Positions 1 through 7,962 of a DNA stretch of 64,000 nt are shown one piece after another. The first letter of the stretch is position 1; each line of letters starts with the position of its first letter. The notes beneath the pieces were generated by a model. The model made no database searches and was not told the origin of the DNA. It saw nothing but the letters and a program-made list of their open reading frames with translations. Source of the stretch: SIG291 sp045543455. GTDB taxonomy: Bacteria; Bacillota; Clostridia; Lachnospirales; Lachnospiraceae. Both the position numbers and the translations under genes were made by a program. The DNA lies in NCBI GenBank assembly GCA_045543455.1, contig JAZQMK010000014.1:28107-92106 (forward strand), read 5' to 3'.

Positions 1-1073
1 TTTTTATATGAAAATAACGGAGAATTTAACTCTAACAAAAATTGAACGGGATATATCCGACTAAAATATTTCATTATTTCATATGACGAATTTGCCACTT
101 TATCATATAATATGTTCTTAACCTGCTCATAATTTCTATACTTATAACTAATATCTATACCTACGCAAAAATAATATAAAGGAATTCCATATATAGTAGG
201 AAATCCTATTTTTTCTGTTATCATCATCCATAAAAGAAGATTCTCATATAAAGATTTTTCTCTCGAAATAACAGCAACATAATTCTCTGAAAAATCATTT
301 TCGTCAAACTTATCTAATTTAGTTATTTGTATTTTTTTACTCAGATATTTATTGATAATAATATCTACAATTGAATCTTCAACAGAAAAGTAATATTTTA
401 TTGAACCGTCTTTATCATACATATTAACGTGCCGATTTATTTGGTCTTTTATATATAACACCTTTTCGTCATCTTCACTACTATCAACACTATCATCACT
501 ATATGTCATAAATATAGGTTTTTTATACCTAATTAATTTACTATATATCCTTTTCGTCCCTTCCTCAAGAGGTACCTCTGATAATACCTTCTCTTTTTCT
601 ATTTCTTGTGCTTTTTTATATGCTAGCAAATCAGTATACTTTGTATATCTATCAAGGTCAATAATTTTCAACGTTAATAATTGTAAGTCTGCAGCATAAA
701 AATCTATGTTATATCTTACAAATCTTTTACCTAACTCCGTTGGAATATAACAACAATATCCAAAATATCTGTATAAATGTTTTTCTTGAATATTATCACG
801 AACATTTTTCGTAACCTGTTCTCTAGAACTACCCACAGGTCCCCCATATGCTTTTAATATCTTTCTTAGTTCGTTGTACGGATAATATGGAATACTTTCA
901 TTAATTGTAGCAAGTTTTAAAAAACCTCTTTCAATTAGATAATCCCTAATAGCAATACAATTTAATCCATTAAAAAAATAAGGATACATACTATCATTTG
1001 TTCGTATTAAACCATAACTGGCATATGTTAAAAAAGCTTTTTCTAACGTTATTAATTCATCTTTATTTGACAT
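1..1073 (-). CDS. Unknown protein with a possible SAP-like motif, C-terminus cut by the window edge
   Basis: An open frame of about 357 codons runs without a stop from an ATG at 1073 to the left edge, so the gene is truncated by the window and not necessarily broken. The ATG follows a good ribosome binding site (AGGAG, 5 bases upstream). I do not recognise the family. Around residues 66-95 a stretch with the pattern Y-x-E-L-R-K-I-L-K-A-Y-G-G-P-V resembles a SAP DNA-binding helix-extended-helix, which is a weak inference. The rest is charged and rich in Tyr, Lys and Asp, with no signal peptide or clear membrane segment. It lies downstream of the recombinase/ParM operon on the same strand, behind an inverted repeat, so it is probably element-borne. 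Confidence 0.6.
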   Translation of the reverse strand, partial: MSNKDELITLEKAFLTYASYGLIRTNDSMYPYFFNGLNCIAIRDYLIERGFLKLATINESIPYYPYNELRKILKAYGGPVGSSREQVTKNVRDNIQEKHLYRYFGYCCYIPTELGKRFVRYNIDFYAADLQLLTLKIIDLDRYTKYTDLLAYKKAQEIEKEKVLSEVPLEEGTKRIYSKLIRYKKPIFMTYSDDSVDSSEDDEKVLYIKDQINRHVNMYDKDGSIKYYFSVEDSIVDIIINKYLSKKIQITKLDKFDENDFSENYVAVISREKSLYENLLLWMMITEKIGFPTIYGIPLYYFCVGIDISYKYRNYEQVKNILYDKVANSSYEIMKYFSRIYPVQFLLELNSPLFSYK

Positions 1074-1187
1074 ACATTCTCCTAATTCACATAAATAACT
1101 AAAAAATATCATTATTTTAATGAAATACACTATATTTCTTCCAAATAATTCAAATTTTCACCATCATTGTAACATAATCTATCTCAT

Positions 1188-1236
1188 AAATATAGCCTCT
1201 GCATATTAAATGTAACATTACTCAGAGGCTATATTT
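1188..1236 (-). terminator. Inverted repeat, probable terminator of the recombinase-ParM-sigma operon
   Basis: A perfect 14-bp inverted repeat (AAATATAGCCTCTG at 1188-1201 and its complement at 1223-1236) surrounds a 21-base loop. It lies between the stop of the last operon gene (1303) and the partial gene starting at 1073. The T-tract is weak on both strands, so termination may be partial. The rest of 1074-1302 is AT-rich with no gene visible. Confidence 0.55.
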
Positions 1237-1302
1237 AATATTCACTTTGTCTACAATTAAAAACATTTTTATGCCTTTAACAAATTCCTTAACTCTATGA
1301 TA

Positions 1303-2034
1303 TTATAAAGAACGTTTTTCCTTTTCGATTTGATGAATGTCATTAAGGGCTCGTACGATTTCATTACATCCCTTATCTCTATAATATTTTACACTTCCCA
1401 TATACATTCCGGTCTCTGAATTATCAAAAATTAGCAATTTATAATTATCTGGAGCTGCTTGGTACATTTGCATTATTAGTTTATAATCATCTAAGGATTG
1501 TATTTTTTCTACATAAAATGCTCGCGAATGATAAGTATTTTTCGTATCCATTCCAGAGGAAATCGACGCATTGCGAACTACTCTTTCTCTTCCGTCCAAA
1601 CTAACAAGGCTTATTTTTGCCAAATAATCTCCAAAATCTTCAAAATATGATGCCAATAAAATTCTAAACATATCGCCATATTCAGTGGTAAAATAAAGTC
1701 CATGTTTTCTCTTATCTTCAACTAATTTACCTTCTTGAAATTCAGGTCGTTTTTTCTTTTCAAATAATCTATAACCTGTATATGTACCATTTTTTGCATA
1801 AAACTCCTTAACTGTTATTCCCTTTTTTAGTTCTAATCGTTTTTTTATATCTGACTTAACTAATTCCTTTACAACATCATTACTAAGTTTATAGAGCATT
1901 TTATTTATGCTTATATACATAAATGTATGCGTTAAATTAACATAAAAATCGTTATCAATAATTTTTCTAACTAATTCGCGCTTTGTATTAAAATCTATAT
2001 CCTTTATTCTTCTTATTTTTTTTATAAACATCAT
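1303..2034 (-). CDS. Unknown 243-residue protein, last gene of the recombinase operon
   Basis: I do not recognise this protein. It is 243 residues, mostly hydrophilic and probably cytoplasmic, with no signal peptide or transmembrane segment. It is basic at the N-terminus and mixed in charge elsewhere. Two adjacent ATG codons can serve as start behind a GAGG ribosome binding site. It follows the sigma factor by 46 bases on the same strand and precedes a strong inverted repeat, so it is probably the last cistron of the operon that begins with the tyrosine recombinases. A regulatory or accessory role for the element is a guess from position only. Confidence 0.65.
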   Translation of the reverse strand: MMFIKKIRRIKDIDFNTKRELVRKIIDNDFYVNLTHTFMYISINKMLYKLSNDVVKELVKSDIKKRLELKKGITVKEFYAKNGTYTGYRLFEKKKRPEFQEGKLVEDKRKHGLYFTTEYGDMFRILLASYFEDFGDYLAKISLVSLDGRERVVRNASISSGMDTKNTYHSRAFYVEKIQSLDDYKLIMQMYQAAPDNYKLLIFDNSETGMYMGSVKYYRDKGCNEIVRALNDIHQIEKEKRSL

Positions 2035-2080
2035 ATACCTCTTCTTCCATAAACTTTAGTATTATTCTCTAGTTTTTCAA

Positions 2081-2845
2081 CTACTTAAACCTTATACCAT
2101 ATTCTTTTGCCATCTCTTTTATATCGGCCATTTTCTTTAAATTTCTGAGTCCGTTCTGTCTCAAAGCTTGTACACGCTGTTTAGTGACTCCGAGTTTTTT
2201 TGCAATTTCTACTTGTAAAAGGCCATAATAAAATTCCTGTAATAATACGTATCTTTCTTTCTCATTAGGCAACTTCATTATTAAATTCTTCATTCTTTCT
2301 GAATCGCACTTCAAAAAAATCTCCTGATATTTATCCTCCTTATCAACCAATTGAAAATTATCTAAACTACTTTCTAACCCCTCTATACTTTCTGTATTAT
2401 AACATTTTAAAACATCCCTGACTTCAACTAACTCACTTTCTTTTATTTTCATTTTATTAGCTAAAAAGCTATCTGTTAGTTCCTCGCCGTTATTTTTTGA
2501 TTCATTTTCAACTGCACGATATTGCGAACATTTTTTCCTTTTTTGCTTAGGAATATATATAATTGACCTCTCTTTCTTAATATAATCAATCATATCACCT
2601 CTAACTTTGATAGTTGCATATGTACTAAATTGCGTACCTTTCGACGCATTGAATGTCGTAGCCGCTTCCATCAAAGCACACATTCCAATCTGTTTTAGTT
2701 CTTCTTTTTCTTCGTATCTTAATTGGTATAAACGAGATATTTGATTAGAAATACTATAAATTAAATCCATATTTTTAACAATAATCTCTTGCATTAGTTT
2801 GTGATTACCCTTTTTAATTTCTTTAACTAATTCTTCATTTGTCAT
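2081..2845 (-). CDS. Sigma-70 family RNA polymerase sigma factor (element-encoded)
   Basis: This 254-residue protein has the layout of group 3 (FliA/SigB/WhiG-like) sigma factors. Region 2 spans about residues 15-90 and contains the core-binding stretch around LKQIGMCALMEA and the aromatic-rich DNA-melting stretch GTQFSTYATIKVRGDMIDYI. A variable region 3 follows. Region 4 lies near residues 190-245 with a helix-turn-helix (VEIAKKLGVTKQRVQALRQ). It should recruit core RNA polymerase to specific promoters. The start has an AAGGAGGAG site. It lies 14 bases after the ParR-like gene in the recombinase operon, which suggests that it switches on element genes. The promoters it reads cannot be named from sequence alone. 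Confidence 0.85.
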   Translation of the reverse strand: MTNEELVKEIKKGNHKLMQEIIVKNMDLIYSISNQISRLYQLRYEEKEELKQIGMCALMEAATTFNASKGTQFSTYATIKVRGDMIDYIKKERSIIYIPKQKRKKCSQYRAVENESKNNGEELTDSFLANKMKIKESELVEVRDVLKCYNTESIEGLESSLDNFQLVDKEDKYQEIFLKCDSERMKNLIMKLPNEKERYVLLQEFYYGLLQVEIAKKLGVTKQRVQALRQNGLRNLKKMADIKEMAKEYGIRFK

Positions 2846-2859
2846 AAAAATACTCCTCC

Positions 2860-3174
2860 TTATAATGTATCAATAAAATCCATTGCCTTTTTTAAATTAT
2901 CATAATTATGCTGTGTTTCTGTATATTCCATACTATTTTCAACAATAGACGCAGTGTTGATATTAATTCTCTTGACAATCTCATCAGCCAAATAATCAAT
3001 ATCAATATTATTAGTTTTTAAAATATCATCTCCCTTCTGCAAAAAAACATTTATCGCTGCAATCATCATATGGCGTGCACTACTAAAACCATAATTTTTA
3101 TATTCTTCCAATTTTGACAGCGCCCTCATATCCTCTTCACAATCTTCGTAAAACCTAATTGTCTTTTGAATCAA
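2860..3174 (-). CDS. parR-like: ParR-like ribbon-helix-helix DNA-binding adaptor
   Basis: This 104-residue protein has an N-terminal pattern of a short beta strand (QKTIRFY) followed by two helices (about residues 9-47). That is the form of the ribbon-helix-helix fold used by ParR/StbB adaptors. The C-terminal half is acidic and could contact the actin-like filament. Translation appears to start at TTG, with the ribosome binding site inside the last codons of the ParM-like gene, which ends 2 bases before this start. ParR proteins bind centromere repeats and couple them to ParM filaments. The assignment rests mainly on size and adjacency, because ParR sequences diverge quickly. Confidence 0.6.
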   Translation of the reverse strand: MIQKTIRFYEDCEEDMRALSKLEEYKNYGFSSARHMMIAAINVFLQKGDDILKTNNIDIDYLADEIVKRININTASIVENSMEYTETQHNYDNLKKAMDFIDTL

Positions 3175-3176
3175 TA

Positions 3177-4082
3177 TTAATTCACCTCACCGTATTTGTG
3201 TCTCAATAAATCTTCATATCCTTTAGCGTTGATGTTCACATCTTCTATAATCTTCATATTCGGCGTAATTTCTTTACAAAAATTCTTAATTGTAGATGCA
3301 CCACCCCCGATAAATACAAACTCTGTTAGAACAGGGTTAAATTTCAAGGCGCGTAAATTGTCCATAATATCGTCTACATAACTTTTAAGACCGTCTTGAA
3401 TAACCTTTAAATATTCTTTATTTATTACACTCTTCCCTTTTATCATCACCTCTTTAATGATAGCTTCATCAGCTTCTCCATTAAATTTCTGTCTAAGCTT
3501 CTCATTTATTTCGTTGATTGATGTAATAGTACCAAGTGGAAGGCTCTTACAACGACTCAAATCTGGTTGTCCTTCTACAATCGGCAATATATCAATCGTC
3601 CAACTGCCAATATCAATAACAACCGTTGAAGTTCCAAAAGTATCTAACATATTTACTACACCTGCATATCCTTGCGGAAATACGTCGACTGAAATTAAGT
3701 TAACAAAATATGATTTCCCCTCATATTTAAAATTTAATTTCTTATTTTTGGACATATAATTGTAAAAGTCCTTTTTTTCAGCTCCCATTCTTGTTAAAGG
3801 TAACCCAACTGCTAACCTAACGTTAGCTGAACATATACCCATCTTTCGAAATTTTGCCCCAATAACAGCCAGCGTGGCTATTAATGTGTTCTCATTATCA
3901 GTTTTTGATTTTTGAATTGTTGTTTTTTGAACATTTACAGCAAAGAATTCACCGTTGTATTCAACTGTATTTTGTTCTATTGGTGGTTTCATTGTAAGCT
4001 TTTTTACTCCTGATAATATGCAAAAATCGCTTCCCTTTGTGTTTCCGTAACCATTATCTACGCCTATAAATATCTCTCTCAT
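3177..4082 (-). CDS. parM-like: ParM/StbA-like actin-fold ATPase (plasmid-type segregation)
   Basis: This 301-residue protein has the actin-superfamily nucleotide pocket: phosphate 1 loop GVDNGYGNTKG near residue 7, phosphate 2 motif VVIDIGSWTIDI near residue 155, and adenosine motif FVFIGGGAS near residue 253. The length and N-terminus fit the ParM/Alp group more than chaperones or MreB. Such proteins form dynamic filaments that push plasmid copies apart together with an adaptor and a centromere. A ParR-like gene follows 2 bases downstream. A good AAGGAGG site precedes the ATG. Its place in a recombinase operon is unusual for an integrated element and suggests that the excised form is replicated and partitioned, or that filaments serve another step. 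Confidence 0.85.
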   Translation of the reverse strand: MREIFIGVDNGYGNTKGSDFCILSGVKKLTMKPPIEQNTVEYNGEFFAVNVQKTTIQKSKTDNENTLIATLAVIGAKFRKMGICSANVRLAVGLPLTRMGAEKKDFYNYMSKNKKLNFKYEGKSYFVNLISVDVFPQGYAGVVNMLDTFGTSTVVIDIGSWTIDILPIVEGQPDLSRCKSLPLGTITSINEINEKLRQKFNGEADEAIIKEVMIKGKSVINKEYLKVIQDGLKSYVDDIMDNLRALKFNPVLTEFVFIGGGASTIKNFCKEITPNMKIIEDVNINAKGYEDLLRHKYGEVN

Positions 4083-4097
4083 AAAAATTCCTCCTTA

Positions 4098-4487
4098 TTA
4101 TAATTCTTCAAGTGTTTTCATTATCTTATTTTCGAGTGTTTTTTGTAATTTTATATTTTCTTTTTTCAATTCTTCTATAATTTTGTCGCGTTCTGCTAAT
4201 TTTCTTTTTAAAAGTTCAATCTCTTTTTCCATAGCTTTGTCCAAAATAACTTTCTGAGACACCACAAAAGACTTGCCTTCCTGTAATTCTTGGGCCCTCT
4301 TCAATTCTGTGCGAACTTCATCATTATTATAAAAAAATGCTCTTGAAAGTCCCGTCTTTTTAACTAGTTCGCAAACTAGAACCTGCTCATCATCATTTAA
4401 CATTTTTTTAATTATAGAAATTGCCTTATTAACTTTAACTTGACTTTTTTCTTTGTTTTTTCTAATCATTGTGTTGTATTTTTCCAT
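4098..4487 (-). CDS. tnpC-like: TnpC/DUF6262-like coiled-coil accessory protein of the recombinases
   Basis: A protein of about 129 residues, taking the ATG at 4487 behind GGAGGTG rather than the upstream GTG that overlaps this site. The N-terminal half has a helix-turn-helix-like stretch (ELVKKTGLSRAFFYNN) near residue 43. The C-terminal third is a charged heptad-rich coiled coil. Length and layout match TnpC of Tn554 (about 125 residues) and the DUF6262 family, which are found next to tyrosine recombinase pairs and influence the efficiency or orientation of transposition. It starts 16 bases after the third recombinase and ends 15 bases before the ParM-like gene, bridging the two modules. 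Confidence 0.75.
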   Translation of the reverse strand: MEKYNTMIRKNKEKSQVKVNKAISIIKKMLNDDEQVLVCELVKKTGLSRAFFYNNDEVRTELKRAQELQEGKSFVVSQKVILDKAMEKEIELLKRKLAERDKIIEELKKENIKLQKTLENKIMKTLEEL

Positions 4488-4503
4488 CTTAATCACCTCC
4501 TTC

Positions 4504-5997
4504 TTAATTCCACGTTTGCATTACATTTTCCAAAAGTTTGTCCATATATGCTCTCATTGTGCGGGTTTCATCAGCCAACATCTTATTTCCAACTTTTCTG
4601 TAGTTTTTTAAGTTTGATGTATTGGCGTGACCCAATAGCTTAGCTATCGTTATGTCATCAACGTGTAATTCTGTTAATCGCTTGGCATAGTTGTGACGCC
4701 AAATGTGAGTACCAACCCCAAACTTTTCACCTGCATCATCTCTTAAATTGTTTTTTGTAATCATTGCCATCAAATGGTATTTCAAGCGGCTATACTGTAT
4801 CGGTTTAGTTGGGTCTTTTTCAGATACAAAGACATATTCAGTGTCACCAAATCGCTCCTGCGTATATTTACAAGCCGCATCAAATAGCTTTTTTATGTCA
4901 TCGCTTATTGGTTTTTTATACCATTTTTGACTTTTAACTTGAAATATTTTAATCATCAATGTCCCTGTTGGGGATTTATAAAGCGCGTCTCTCTTTAGTG
5001 TTAAAGTTTCTGAAATTCGGGTTCCCAACATTTGGTGCAACATAAGCGCCCTTGCTATTTGTACATCGCCTTCTACAATAGCTGCATTCAATCTCTGCAT
5101 TTCATTATTGGAATAAACTTTATATAGCTTAGTCGGAGGTTTTGGAAAATCATCTTCAAAAAATAGCACCTCTAACTCTTTCCTTTCCAAAACCTTTCCT
5201 GCGGTAGTTAGCGCGGTTTTCAGATGATACAGCTCTTTTCCATAACTTTTTTTGCCATGCGCTTCTGTGTGAATGTATAGCAAATATTTCTCAAAAATTT
5301 CTCTATCTACTTTTTCAAGCGAATCCACATTTGGACAGCGCTCCGATAAGAATCCACAAAATCTATTAATTGCTGTCATTTCTACCAACACAGTACCGAG
5401 AGCATATTGCGATAGATGAATGTATATTACTTTTTTAATTTCATCTCTTATTTGGGGCTGAGAAATTTTTTTAAATGATATTAACTTTGCTTCGTTTGAA
5501 GGGTTTAATTTTATACTTATAGGCATCCCTTTGAGATACCATATATCAGCGTTAAAATCAAAAGTTTTTGCACATTCATTTTCAAAAGCATATAGCTTCC
5601 TTATATATTTAATAAGTTCAGCATCTGTTGTTACATCTTTTCCAGTCGATGTTTTATGACGTTTCTGAATTAAATTTTTACCATTTTTTAACAACCACAA
5701 TTTTGCCTTCTTTTCTACTTCTTTCAAATCAGCATGCTTAAATGACTCTAATTTTGGGTAAATTTCATTAAGGAATTGGCATAATTGATTGTAAGGATAC
5801 ACCTCTGAGCGCATGCTTAAAGGTGTTAATTTCCTTCCCCTCTCAATTATAAACTCTTCTACCTCACGTGCCATTTCCATATTGTTTATTTTAGTTAAAT
5901 CAAAGACCACGTTATGTCGAAGAAGTGGATGCTTTTTTAATTCTTCATCAGCAGTCAAATAGCAGTTAAGCTCCTTAAGATATATCTTTTTTTGCAT
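4504..5997 (-). CDS. Tyrosine recombinase, third member of the trio
   Basis: This 497-residue protein has a C-terminal phage-integrase catalytic domain. The visible residues are Arg in LGTRISETLTLKRD near residue 331, His-x-x-Arg in THIWRHNYAKRL near residue 430, the LLGHANTS motif, and the nucleophile Tyr in LKNYRKV near residue 468. The long N-terminal part would hold the core-binding (SAM-like) domain. It overlaps the end of the second recombinase by 23 bases and has a GGAGGG site, so translation is probably coupled. Three such enzymes in series recall Tn554-type tnpA-tnpB systems extended by one enzyme, and the recombinase-in-trio (RIT) arrangement. It should cut and rejoin att sites with its partners. 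Confidence 0.88.
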   Translation of the reverse strand: MQKKIYLKELNCYLTADEELKKHPLLRHNVVFDLTKINNMEMAREVEEFIIERGRKLTPLSMRSEVYPYNQLCQFLNEIYPKLESFKHADLKEVEKKAKLWLLKNGKNLIQKRHKTSTGKDVTTDAELIKYIRKLYAFENECAKTFDFNADIWYLKGMPISIKLNPSNEAKLISFKKISQPQIRDEIKKVIYIHLSQYALGTVLVEMTAINRFCGFLSERCPNVDSLEKVDREIFEKYLLYIHTEAHGKKSYGKELYHLKTALTTAGKVLERKELEVLFFEDDFPKPPTKLYKVYSNNEMQRLNAAIVEGDVQIARALMLHQMLGTRISETLTLKRDALYKSPTGTLMIKIFQVKSQKWYKKPISDDIKKLFDAACKYTQERFGDTEYVFVSEKDPTKPIQYSRLKYHLMAMITKNNLRDDAGEKFGVGTHIWRHNYAKRLTELHVDDITIAKLLGHANTSNLKNYRKVGNKMLADETRTMRAYMDKLLENVMQTWN

Positions 5998-7948
5998 TTA
6001 TTTGCCCTCCTTTCAAAACCATTTTGGCTAACTCATTTCCGCCATTTCTAAAATATTTTTCGTTTTCCTTATTTAAAACATCTTGCATATAGTCTAGGTA
6101 TTGTTTTGTCATATCCGTCGATTTATGTCCTAAATAGTCCCTTATTGCTTCAATTGATGAACCATTTCGATACAAAAAAGTGGCTACTGTGTGTCTAAAA
6201 TCATGCGCTTTAAATTTATATTCCTTCATGCCGAGCTTTTCTAACTGTTTTTTAAACTGCTTACAAAATGTTCCCGCATCATAGGCTCCGCCTTGCTTGC
6301 TTTTGAATACGTATTCTTCTGAAGTAATACCATTAAATTCAATATAATCTCGCATTAACTTATATAATTGGGTCGGAATTGGTACATACTTCTCAGCTTT
6401 CATCTTGCTTTGATGAATTTTCAGCCACGCATCCTTACCATCCCATATGTACGAATTAGCTTTTATTATGCATACCTCACTTACGCGAAGCCCAATACAC
6501 CACAGGTTGAGATACATTAATCGTAAATGATTTGGAAAATACTGTAATAACTTCAAAATTTCAATTTGTGTATCAATATCTACTGCCCTGTCATTATGTT
6601 TTGCGGATACCTTCTTCAAATGGTATGAAAAATTTAGCGGAACTTTTTCAATATATTTTTTTACTTGCAAAAATCCAAAAAATTTAGCCACAGCTATAAT
6701 TGACTTATTAAAGGCTTCAGGTTGATTATTTTTTTCATCTTCTCTTTTTATAAATGCTTCTAATTCAATTGCCGTTATCTTCGTTACTTCAATTTGCACT
6801 TGATCTAAATACTTTAGGAAAGTACAAATTTCGTAATATGTTCCGCGCAAAGTTAAAAGTGACGATTTTTGTGAAACACCAAGTTCGTATTTCATATATT
6901 CCTTAAAAAAATTTCTGTTTTTTACATTTTCGATTTCATTAAAGCTAAAACGCCTAATTTTTCTTGCCAGATTCTCTCTGCCATCTACAAAGTTAAAACG
7001 TTCGAGATACCATACGTTAGCATTCCAGTTAGTGTCTTTTGCCCCTAGAAATAGATATTTTCGTATATTATCAATGATTTGTGTATATATATCCGTCTTG
7101 CTACCAGCGCCGCCTTCAATACTTTTCCTAAATTCATAAATCTGCTTTTCCGTTAACTGTTCTATGTCTTCAATATTTTTGCTAACACAAAATGCATACA
7201 ACAAATTTAATGGTATTAAAAATCTCTCGCGCCTATCTTTTAAATTTTCTTTTGTCTGTAGTACGTGATTTAACATTTTTAAAATTTGACGTTTCAATAG
7301 CCCTGAGGCCCTTATAGAAAAATCAAAGACTAGTTCTTCTTTATTTTGTACGTAATAGAACGTCTTAGCCAACTGATAATTTGGGTGATACAGCAGAAAT
7401 ATTTTTTGCTTCTCAAATTTCAAATTCCACTCCTTAAATGGCTTACTCGCATTTTCCGCTTTTATAGCGTTTAATTTCAAATTATCTAATGCTTTCATAT
7501 ATTCATTTTTCTTACAATAAATATCTGATTTTTCAAGGAAAGTCTCATATTCACACCTTATTTCATAATTAATCTCATTCGGCGCTTGCACGTTGAGAAG
7601 AATTAAAAAGGTTATCATCTTATTTTTTATGCTTTGCGCGCATGTTAATTTATCAATCGGCGATTGCCATGCATCACGCTGTTCTACGTCATAAGCAAGA
7701 ACAACTTGCTCAAGTAGGCTAGCATAACATTTTCGCTGCCTGTCGTTTATCCCTTGTAATCTTGAGATATATTCTCTAAAATTATACACATCATCAATCG
7801 TTATATCCTCTAGTGATTGAATATTGGCACTTATCAAATAAGCGAGTACTATCTCTTTTAGCTTTCCATTTACTGTTGGCGACCTACTAACCTGTCTTTC
7901 TAATTCTTTCCTATTTATTTTTCTTATTTTTAAAGCTGTTGTTGTCAT
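5975..7948 (-). CDS. tnpB-like: Tyrosine recombinase, TnpB-like long member of the trio
   Basis: A long tyrosine recombinase of about 657 residues, similar in size to TnpB of Tn554 (630). I chose the ATG at 7948, which follows AGAGGTGAATTG; an in-frame TTG 18 bases upstream overlaps that site. The catalytic domain occupies the last 200 residues: Arg in CIGLRVSEV, His-x-x-Arg in AHDFRHTVATFLYRNG, the YLGHKSTDMT motif and Tyr in TKQYLDYM. The N-terminal 450 residues are helical and hold the core-binding domain plus a family-specific extension. It starts 14 bases after the first recombinase and overlaps the third. Cooperation between unequal recombinases is known for Tn554 and inferred here. Confidence 0.9.
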   Translation of the reverse strand: MTTTALKIRKINRKELERQVSRSPTVNGKLKEIVLAYLISANIQSLEDITIDDVYNFREYISRLQGINDRQRKCYASLLEQVVLAYDVEQRDAWQSPIDKLTCAQSIKNKMITFLILLNVQAPNEINYEIRCEYETFLEKSDIYCKKNEYMKALDNLKLNAIKAENASKPFKEWNLKFEKQKIFLLYHPNYQLAKTFYYVQNKEELVFDFSIRASGLLKRQILKMLNHVLQTKENLKDRRERFLIPLNLLYAFCVSKNIEDIEQLTEKQIYEFRKSIEGGAGSKTDIYTQIIDNIRKYLFLGAKDTNWNANVWYLERFNFVDGRENLARKIRRFSFNEIENVKNRNFFKEYMKYELGVSQKSSLLTLRGTYYEICTFLKYLDQVQIEVTKITAIELEAFIKREDEKNNQPEAFNKSIIAVAKFFGFLQVKKYIEKVPLNFSYHLKKVSAKHNDRAVDIDTQIEILKLLQYFPNHLRLMYLNLWCIGLRVSEVCIIKANSYIWDGKDAWLKIHQSKMKAEKYVPIPTQLYKLMRDYIEFNGITSEEYVFKSKQGGAYDAGTFCKQFKKQLEKLGMKEYKFKAHDFRHTVATFLYRNGSSIEAIRDYLGHKSTDMTKQYLDYMQDVLNKENEKYFRNGGNELAKMVLKGGQINAKKDIS

Positions 7949-7962
7949 CAATTCACCTCTTT

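Noticed and set aside
3177..4082. MreB or DnaK-like protein
   Set aside because: The length, the N-terminal DNGYGNTK motif and the neighbouring ParR-like gene fit ParM/StbA better.
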